DNA of 10,464 nt from Chloroflexota bacterium. Lineage in GTDB: Bacteria > Chloroflexota > Limnocylindria > Limnocylindrales > CSP1-4. The notes beneath the pieces were generated by a model. It did not search any database and was not told where the DNA came from. It saw only the letters and a list, made by a program, of their open reading frames with translations. Location of the stretch: the NCBI GenBank assembly GCA_016200675.1, contig JACQEH010000135.1:1-10464 (forward strand), written 5' to 3'. The stretch's first letter is position 1, and each line of letters begins with the position of its first letter. This document shows positions 1-5,150 of this stretch, one piece after another. The translations under genes were made by a program, and so were the position numbers.

Positions 1-89
1 CACAGATCCGTCCGGAGGCAACGATCCGACTCGGCACGGTCCGCGATCCCGACGCGTGGACGCGCCGCATCGTCGCGCTCGCGCGCTGA
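1..89 (+). CDS. Possible 3' end of an unidentified rightward gene
   Basis: An open frame enters from the left edge in phase 3 and stops at TGA 87-89, giving about 28 residues that end in ...TRRIVALAR. The case for real coding is compositional: wobble positions in this frame are about 83% G/C, against about 62% for the wobble positions of the opposing ppc frame over the same bases. The product is not recognised; the fragment is too short to show a domain. It would be convergent with ppc and overlap its open frame completely. It could instead be a chance frame, or sequence brought next to ppc by a rearrangement or assembly join near base 90. Confidence 0.3.
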   Translation, partial: QIRPEATIRLGTVRDPDAWTRRIVALAR

Positions 90-2787
90 CTACGCTCCGC
101 TCATGCTCGGCCTCGATGACCGCCCAGCGGCGATCGTCGCCGGGCCCGTCGGCGAGGGCCGCGTAGCGACGGGCGACGCCGAGATCCGAGCGGGCCAGGG
201 CCAGCTCCGCGTGGTCGATGACGGCGGCAAGGAACGGCCACGTCCGGTAGAGCTCGGCCAGGCGAGCGATCGCATCGTCGCCGAGGTTCCGGCGGACGTC
301 CTCGAGGGCCGCCCCAAGCCCGAACCAGCCGGGCAGCTCGATCCGGGCCTGGGCCCAGGCGAAGCCCCAGGGGATGGCGCGCAGCCGCTCCACGGCGCCA
401 GCGTCGGCGGTCGTGCCGTGGCCCGAGAGCGTGCCACCGTCGGCGGTCGTGCCGTGGCCCGAGGTGGTGCCGCGGTCGGCGGTCGTGCCGTGGCCGGCGG
501 TCGTGGCACCGTCGGCGGTCGTGCCGTGGCCGGCGGTCGTGGCACCGTCGGCGGTCGTGCCGTGGCCCGAGGTGGTGCCGCGATCCGCCCTCGAGGCACG
601 ACCGGCGGACTCGTCCACGCGCGACGTCGCGCCCGCCTCCTCCCGCGCGCGGCGGCTGGCCGGTCGCGAGCCCAGGCGCATCGAGGCGAGGAGGGCGATC
701 GGCGTGACGCGTTCGAAAAAGCCGGCGAAGCCCGGATCGTCGTAGATGAAGCGCCGGTAGGCCGCCGCCGACGCCGCGCCGAGGCGATCCATCAGCTCGG
801 CGGCGCCGTCCGGCGCGGGCATCGAGCGCAGGTCGGCGGCGATCACGGCGCCGGCCAGCAGCTCCAGGTGGCGGGCGGCGATGGCCGGATTGCCGTAGCG
901 CGCCGCGACCACCTCACCCTGCTCGGTCACCTTGAGGCGGCCGCGGACGGTCCCCTGCGGCTGGCCGAGGATCGCCCGATCGAGGCGCCCGCCGCCGCGC
1001 CCGACCGTCCCGCCGCGGCCGTGGAAGATCGTCAGCTCGACGCCATGGTCGTCGGCGACGCGGGCGAGGTCCGCCTGGGCGCCGTAGAGGAGCCAGTTGG
1101 CGGCCACGAAGCCCGACTCCTTGTTCGAATCGGAGTAGCCGAGCATGACCTCCTGGCGGTTGCCGCGGCCGCGGAGGTGGGCCCGGTACGCGGGATCGTC
1201 GAGGATCGCCGCCAGGAGGACGCCGGCGCCAGCCAGGGAAGCCGCCGATTCGAAGAGCGGGACCACGTCGAGGCCGGCTGCCCCGTCCGGGCCCATGGCT
1301 TCGGCGGCCAGACCGAGGACGGCGGTCACGTCCTCGACGCGCTCGGTGAAGCTGACCACCACCCGGCCCGCGGCATCCGGACCGAAGCGCTCCCGGAGAC
1401 GGCCGATCGCCCGGAAGGTGTCGAGGACCTCGCCTGTCGTGACGCCCGGAGCGACCTCGGCGGCGTCCCGGTCGGGTGCCGGGGAACGGAGGATCGCGAC
1501 CGCAGCTCGGTGGACGTCGGCGTGCTGCCGGACCTCGAGCTCGGCGAGGTGGAAGCCGAAGGTCTCGACCTGCCAGCGGAAGTCCTGGACGCTGCCCGTC
1601 GCCACCCGCTGCAGGCCGTTCGATTCCAGGGATCGCTGGACCTCGCCGAGCTCGGCGACGAGGTCGGCGGCCGCCTCGTAGCGGCCGGTGGCCGGCCCTG
1701 CCTCCCCGGTCAGGTGGTGACGGGTCCGCCGGAGGCGCTCGGCGATGGCCCCGAAGCGCCGGCGATACGGCTCCTCGGGGAAGCGCCGCCGGAGGGTCGC
1801 GTCGAGGGCCGGCAGCGTCTCGGCGTCGTCGAGGAGGCGGGCGGTCATCGGCCGGTCAAGGGCTTCGGCGGGGACGGCGGCGGCGATCGTCTGCATGAGC
1901 CGGGTGGCGACCGCCTCGTGGCCACGGAGGACATGGTCGGCCTGGATGCGCATGGCGTGCTCGGTGATCTCGGCCGTCACGCCGGGATGGCCGTCCCGGT
2001 CGGCGCCGATCCAGCTGCCCCAGCGGAGGATCGACGGCAACTCGCCGGCGCCGAGGTCGAGCCCATCGCCGATGGCGCGCTGGAGCGTCGGCACGAGCGA
2101 GTAGAGGGTCGTGTCGAAGAAGACGAGGGCGGTCCGGACCTCGTCGAGCGGGCTCGGGGTCCCGGCGCGCGCCTCGGCCGTCCGCCACAGGATCGCCAGC
2201 TCCTCCCGCAGCCGGTCGTCGAGGGCGTGGGCGGCAGCGGCCGGCAGGCGCGGGTCGTCCCGCGCGGCGAGGAGGCGGGCGATCCGCCCGAGCGCCTGGA
2301 GCGCGGTCCGCCGGCGGGCCTCCGTGGGATGGGCCGTCAGGACCGGGTGGATCCGCAGGCCCTCGACAACGGCGCGCGCGGCCTCGGGTCCCACACCGAT
2401 CCGGCCGTCCCGGCGCAGGGCGGCGATCACGCCGGCGAGCGTGTCGTCGGCGGCGACGGGGGCATCGCCGCGGCCGCGGCCGCGGCGCGCTGCCCTGCCT
2501 CGTTCCTCGAGGACGCGGACGCGATGCCGCTCCTCTGCCAGGTTGGCCAGCCGGAAGTGGACGAGGAAGGCCCGGATGACCCCTTCGGCCTGGTCGGGTT
2601 CCAGCCCGTCGAGCTCGCGCTCGAGTGACGACCGGGCCGCGACGTCCCCGCTCCGGGACCGCGCGGCGCGCCGGCGGGTGCGCTCGATGCGTCGCCGAAG
2701 GTCGGCACCGGCCTGCTCCTCGACGACCTCGCACAGGACACGCCAGAGGCGGTCGATCTCCGCGGCGAGGGGATCGGATCGGGTCAC
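1..2787 (-). CDS. ppc: Phosphoenolpyruvate carboxylase, 3' end beyond window, repeat insertion in mobile loop
   Basis: Cytoplasmic anaplerotic enzyme: PEP plus bicarbonate gives oxaloacetate and phosphate. The frame is open for 929 codons from a GTG at 2787 to the left edge. Visible motifs: TAHPTEARRR with H153 (E. coli H138), GSWIGADRDGHP with D263-D265, LGYSDSNKE with K556 (E. coli K546), FHGRGGTVGRGGG with H589, R591 and R597 (E. coli H579, R581, R587), SRPASRR with R708 (R699) and LRAIPWGFAW with R803 (R713). The start is set by GGAGG four bases upstream. Two oddities. Between R708 and R803 there are 94 residues where E. coli has 13, including five 12-residue repeats (736-795). After about V899 the sequence becomes Arg-rich, wobble G/C drops, and nothing resembles the usual helix leading to the LRN-Y-DPLN motif, which would fall at the very edge. 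Identity is secure; whether the C terminus is intact is not. It is divergent from the kinase gene. Confidence 0.93.
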   Translation of the reverse strand, partial: MTRSDPLAAEIDRLWRVLCEVVEEQAGADLRRRIERTRRRAARSRSGDVAARSSLERELDGLEPDQAEGVIRAFLVHFRLANLAEERHRVRVLEERGRAARRGRGRGDAPVAADDTLAGVIAALRRDGRIGVGPEAARAVVEGLRIHPVLTAHPTEARRRTALQALGRIARLLAARDDPRLPAAAAHALDDRLREELAILWRTAEARAGTPSPLDEVRTALVFFDTTLYSLVPTLQRAIGDGLDLGAGELPSILRWGSWIGADRDGHPGVTAEITEHAMRIQADHVLRGHEAVATRLMQTIAAAVPAEALDRPMTARLLDDAETLPALDATLRRRFPEEPYRRRFGAIAERLRRTRHHLTGEAGPATGRYEAAADLVAELGEVQRSLESNGLQRVATGSVQDFRWQVETFGFHLAELEVRQHADVHRAAVAILRSPAPDRDAAEVAPGVTTGEVLDTFRAIGRLRERFGPDAAGRVVVSFTERVEDVTAVLGLAAEAMGPDGAAGLDVVPLFESAASLAGAGVLLAAILDDPAYRAHLRGRGNRQEVMLGYSDSNKESGFVAANWLLYGAQADLARVADDHGVELTIFHGRGGTVGRGGGRLDRAILGQPQGTVRGRLKVTEQGEVVAARYGNPAIAARHLELLAGAVIAADLRSMPAPDGAAELMDRLGAASAAAYRRFIYDDPGFAGFFERVTPIALLASMRLGSRPASRRAREEAGATSRVDESAGRASRADRGTTSGHGTTADGATTAGHGTTADGATTAGHGTTADRGTTSGHGTTADGGTLSGHGTTADAGAVERLRAIPWGFAWAQARIELPGWFGLGAALEDVRRNLGDDAIARLAELYRTWPFLAAVIDHAELALARSDLGVARRYAALADGPGDDRRWAVIEAEHERSVVSARARRCGASTRRDRGPCRVGSLPPDGSV
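403..582 (-). repeat. Five exact-length 36-bp tandem repeats inside ppc
   Basis: Five consecutive 36-bp units start at 403, 439, 475, 511 and 547. The first 18 bases (GTCGGCGGTCGTGCCGTG on the + strand) are identical in all five; the second halves vary. Units 2 and 5 are identical over all 36 bases, as are units 3 and 4. On the coding strand each unit encodes 12 residues of the type GATTAGHGTTAD or RGTTSGHGTTAD, which split further into ten hexads of the form xTTxxx. The unit length keeps the reading frame whatever the copy number. The encoded stretch is Gly/Thr/Ala-rich with a His in every unit and no hydrophobic core residues, so a flexible loop is more likely than a folded domain. Confidence 0.95.
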
Positions 2788-2791
2788 GATG

Positions 2792-2796
2792 CCTCC
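2792..2796 (-). promoter_or_regulatory. Ribosome binding site of ppc
   Basis: GGAGG on the minus strand, four bases before the GTG at 2787. Together with PEPC-like sequence starting directly after it, this picks the GTG over other starts. The spacing is slightly short but usable. Confidence 0.7.
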
Positions 2797-2819
2797 GAGG
2801 GGATGGGCGCGGCCCCCAG

Positions 2820-2849
2820 CCGCAACGTTCGCTCGACGTCCCCGCAACG
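2820..2849. repeat. Direct repeat CCGCAACG, 22 bp apart, possible operator
   Basis: CCGCAACG occurs at 2820-2827 and again at 2842-2849, an offset of 22 bp, or about two helical turns, so both copies would face the same side of the DNA. OmpR/PhoB-type regulators bind direct repeats, and one is encoded just downstream. OmpR-family half-sites usually sit 10-11 bp apart, so the fit is imperfect, and an 8-mer pair can arise by chance in GC-rich DNA. Confidence 0.25.
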
Positions 2850-2869
2850 GATCGGGCCCGCCGGAGACC

Positions 2870-2881
2870 ATACCTTTGTAT
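2870..2881. promoter_or_regulatory. Small dyad ATACCTTTGTAT before the kinase start
   Basis: ATAC and GTAT arms flank a 4-base centre in the A/T-rich island just before the kinase start codons (GTG 2883, ATG 2886). It may be a protein site or simply overlapping -10-like sequences for the two divergent genes. Confidence 0.25.
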
Positions 2882-2885
2882 CGTG

Positions 2886-4160
2886 ATGGCGATGGCGGAT
2901 GCTGACATGGTCCAGGTGTCGGGAGCGGAGCAGCTCGACCAGCTTCGCTTCCTCCATCGCGTCGCGCGCCTGGCGACGACCGCTCAGACCTGGGACGAGC
3001 TCCTGGAGACCGTCGTGGACGAGACCCGCGACGCCCTCCACGCGGACGTCTCGTCCCTCTACCTCCTCGACCGCGACGGTGCCTACCTGACCCTTGCCGC
3101 GACCAACGGCCTCGACCGCTTCCAGATCGGGCGAGCCCGCGTCCCGTTCGGGGAGGGCGTCACCGGGCGGGTGGCGGAGACGCGCCAGCCGGCCGCGATT
3201 CGCGACATCAAGGCGGATCCGCGCTTCCTCTGGGTGCGCGGCATCGACCAGCGTCGCTTCATCACTTCGATGCTGTCGGTGCCGCTGGCCTGGAACGACC
3301 GGACCGTGGGCGTCCTCAACATCCAGACCGAGCGCGAGCGGGCCTTCACCGACGCCGACGTGGCCCAGCTCGGGGCCATCGCCGACCTCCTGGCCGGAAT
3401 CGTGGAGAAAGGCCGCCAGCAGCGGGAGGCCGAGCAGCGGGCCGCCGAGCTGAAGGCCATCGACGAGGCGCGCACGGAGCTGATCGCCCTCGTCACTCAC
3501 GAGCTGCGGACGCCGCTCGCCGTCGTCCGGGCCTACACCGACCTCCTCGCCGAGGAGCCGCCGCTCGTCGACCGCTCGTCGCGGGACCAGGAGCGGCGGG
3601 ACCGCCGGGCCAGCTGGCACGACGGGACCATCGGCCAGATCGAGCGCCTCGACCGCCTGGTGGACTCCATCCTGGCCTCGGTCCGGGTGGTCCCGGACCA
3701 GCCGGCCGCCGTCGAGCCGACGGACGTCGAGGAGCTCGTGCGCGAGGTGGTCGGCGGCCTCGCGCCGATCCTCGGCCGCCACGAGGTCGACGTCGAGGGC
3801 GGCATCCGCCTCCACGTCCTGGCCGACCCGCCGCGCCTCCGGCAGATGCTGGAGCACCTGGTCGAGAACGCCGTGAAGTATGCCCCGCCCGATACCCGGA
3901 TCGGCATCGACTGGGCGATGGCCGAAGGGATGGTCCGGATCGGCGTCCGCGACGGCGGCCCCGGCATCCCGCCGGAATGGCGGGAGCGGGTCTTCGAGCC
4001 GTATGCCCGCCGCGACACCCACACGGCCCGCGGCTCGGGCATCGGGCTCTATGCCGCGAAGCGCCTGGCCGAATCGATGGGCGGCCACCTGTGGTGCGAG
4101 CCGGCGCCCGACCACGGGGCCCGTTTCGTCATCGCCCTGCCCGCGGCCGCGGCAGTCTAG
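2886..4160 (+). CDS. Soluble GAF-domain sensor histidine kinase
   Basis: A 424-residue two-component kinase that should autophosphorylate on His and pass the phosphate to the adjacent response regulator. Order of parts: a GAF sensor domain at about 35-175, a charged coiled-coil linker at about 176-200, HisKA with ALVTHELRTPL (H205), and an HATPase domain with N box HLVENAVKYAP (N328), G1 box DGGPGIP (D356), F box FEPYARR and G2 box GSGIGL (383-388). No membrane segment is visible, so the signal is probably cytoplasmic: a small ligand, redox or gas cue read by GAF. The HisKA hairpin loop has about ten extra Arg/Asp-rich residues. ATG 2886 is chosen because the frame further upstream only mirrors ppc; GTG 2883 or ATG 2892 are alternatives. 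No Shine-Dalgarno is close, which fits a leaderless start. The ligand is unknown. Confidence 0.92.
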   Translation: MAMADADMVQVSGAEQLDQLRFLHRVARLATTAQTWDELLETVVDETRDALHADVSSLYLLDRDGAYLTLAATNGLDRFQIGRARVPFGEGVTGRVAETRQPAAIRDIKADPRFLWVRGIDQRRFITSMLSVPLAWNDRTVGVLNIQTERERAFTDADVAQLGAIADLLAGIVEKGRQQREAEQRAAELKAIDEARTELIALVTHELRTPLAVVRAYTDLLAEEPPLVDRSSRDQERRDRRASWHDGTIGQIERLDRLVDSILASVRVVPDQPAAVEPTDVEELVREVVGGLAPILGRHEVDVEGGIRLHVLADPPRLRQMLEHLVENAVKYAPPDTRIGIDWAMAEGMVRIGVRDGGPGIPPEWRERVFEPYARRDTHTARGSGIGLYAAKRLAESMGGHLWCEPAPDHGARFVIALPAAAAV

Positions 4161-4169
4161 GCTACGAGC

Positions 4170-4871
4170 ATGCCGCCGGGCCGCCCCCTCCGGATCCTCG
4201 TCGTCGACGACGACCCCGCCATGGTCGGGGCGATCACCGCGCTCGTCGGGACCGAAGGCCACCAGGTCATCACCGCCTACGACGGGTTGACGGCGGTCCG
4301 CCGCTTCCGGGACGAGCATCCCGACCTCGTGCTGCTCGACCTCGCGATGCCCGGCCCGAACGGCTTCAACGTCGCCGGGCAGATCCGGGCGGCGGGCAGC
4401 GCCCCGATCATCGTGGTCTCCGGGGAGAGCAGCGAGGGGGCCAAGGTCAAGGCCCTCGGCATCGGCGCCGACGACTACCTGGTCAAGCCCTTCGGCCGAG
4501 CCGAGCTCCTGGCCCGCATCGCGGCCGTCATGCGGCGGGTCGATCGATCGGATGCCGCCGACCTCGGCGGGCCGACGGCCTTCGGGGAGCTGGCCCTCGA
4601 TCCTGCCCGCCACGAGGCCCGCGCGGGGACGACGCTCCTCGACCTCACCCCGACCGAGTACCGGCTGCTCGAATCGCTCATCCGCGCCAACGGCGACCTG
4701 GTGGCCCACCTGCGGCTCGCCCGCGCCGGCTGGCCGGCCGAGCAGGACCCGGACCTGCTGTGGCTGAAGCCGCACCTGGCACGCCTCCGGGCGAAGCTCG
4801 ACGACGCCGGGGGACCGGCGATCGTCGCCGTGCGGGGTGTCGGCTACCGGCTGGAGTCGCGCCGCCGCTGA
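4170..4871 (+). CDS. OmpR/PhoB-family response regulator
   Basis: A 233-residue DNA-binding regulator and the probable partner of the kinase ending nine bases upstream. Its receiver domain (about 6-120) has the acidic pair D13-D14, phosphoacceptor D57 (LVLLDLAMPG), S84 at the switch Thr/Ser position and K106 in LVKPF. A C-terminal winged helix (about 135-230) has the PTEYRLLESL start and the closing VRGVGYRL hairpin typical of the OmpR/PhoB group. All phosphorylation residues are present. Only GAGC lies before the ATG, so translation probably couples to the kinase. The gene order, kinase first, is the less common one. Its stop is four bases from the stop of the convergent small gene. Targets are unknown; the ppc/kinase spacer and the amt-gltB cluster are the positional candidates. 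Confidence 0.94.
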   Translation: MPPGRPLRILVVDDDPAMVGAITALVGTEGHQVITAYDGLTAVRRFRDEHPDLVLLDLAMPGPNGFNVAGQIRAAGSAPIIVVSGESSEGAKVKALGIGADDYLVKPFGRAELLARIAAVMRRVDRSDAADLGGPTAFGELALDPARHEARAGTTLLDLTPTEYRLLESLIRANGDLVAHLRLARAGWPAEQDPDLLWLKPHLARLRAKLDDAGGPAIVAVRGVGYRLESRRR

Positions 4872-4875
4872 GGGT

Positions 4876-5100
4876 TCAGGCGAGGACGGCGACGCGGCCG
4901 AAGGCGTCGTGGGGCATCTCGGCACAGGCCGTCCGATGGCTCATCGCGTCGCGGCCGCCGAGGGCCCCGAAGTGCCGCCAGACCGTGTCGTCGGCGGCGT
5001 CGCGCTGGAGACGGCAGCCGCACGTCGAGCAGGTGACGACGGCCTGTTGGCCGTCGCGAACGGTGTACAGGGAGCGGAACTCTTCTGGTCGCTGAAGCAT
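4876..5100 (-). CDS. 74-residue Cys/His protein of unknown function, last gene of amt-gltB cluster
   Basis: I do not recognise a family. The protein runs MLQRPEEFRSLYTVRDGQ... and has a CxxCxC group (C24, C27, C29) and an HxxxC group (H55, C59), plus H43 and H64. C24/C27 with H55/C59 would make a plausible C2HC zinc site; that is inference from spacing. No signal peptide or membrane helix is seen. The gene is supported by a strong GGAGG six bases before its ATG and by its position 50 bases after the gltB stop on the same strand, so co-transcription with gltB is likely. The open frame continues upstream of the ATG, but that part only overprints gltB in another phase. It could be a small regulator or accessory protein of nitrogen assimilation, or an unrelated passenger. 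Confidence 0.75.
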   Translation of the reverse strand: MLQRPEEFRSLYTVRDGQQAVVTCSTCGCRLQRDAADDTVWRHFGALGGRDAMSHRTACAEMPHDAFGRVAVLA

Positions 5101-5106
5101 GACTGC

Positions 5107-5111
5107 CCTCC
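5107..5111 (-). promoter_or_regulatory. Ribosome binding site of the 74-residue gene
   Basis: GGAGG on the minus strand with a 6-base spacer to the ATG at 5100, a near-ideal arrangement. It is the main argument that the small frame is a real gene starting here and not the tail of the longer open frame overlapping gltB. Confidence 0.75.
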
Positions 5112-5150
5112 GGCGGATTCGCGGACGCTGGGGACGGAGTTTCGCCCTGG

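Larger units (their letters stand above)
2788..2885. promoter_or_regulatory. Divergent ppc / histidine kinase promoter region
   Basis: This is the only divergent spacer in the window, so it should hold promoters for both ppc (leftward) and the kinase-regulator pair (rightward). Its right end, about 2868-2882, is a conspicuously A/T-rich island in GC-rich DNA. On the + strand TACCTT (2871-2876) could be a -10 element only 6-9 bases before the kinase start, implying a leaderless or nearly leaderless message. On the - strand TATGGT could be a -10 for ppc. No convincing -35 was seen on either strand. Promoter presence is inferred from gene layout; exact elements are guesses. Confidence 0.5.

Noticed and set aside
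403..582. CRISPR-like array with a 36-bp repeat period
   Set aside because: The units abut with no unique spacers, keep an open ppc frame and encode a 12-residue peptide repeat; no cas gene is nearby.
103..2628. Long rightward open frame of 841 codons opposite ppc
   Set aside because: It is a compositional shadow: the minus strand carries every PEPC motif in order, while this frame yields a Gly/Arg/Asp-rich product with no recognisable domain.
1..2787. ppc as a decayed pseudogene
   Set aside because: About 899 codons are open, with GC-rich wobble positions and intact catalytic motifs. Only the extreme visible 3' end is doubtful, and that may be an assembly or window-edge matter.
2625..2885. 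Upstream extension of the kinase frame by 87 codons
   Set aside because: The added part lies opposite ppc coding sequence and reads as Arg/Gly-rich sequence; the kinase-like sequence begins only after 2886.
2784..4925. Leftward 713-codon open frame opposite the kinase and regulator
   Set aside because: Both domains of each protein are clear on the + strand; this frame spans two genes and is a shadow of their GC-rich wobble positions.
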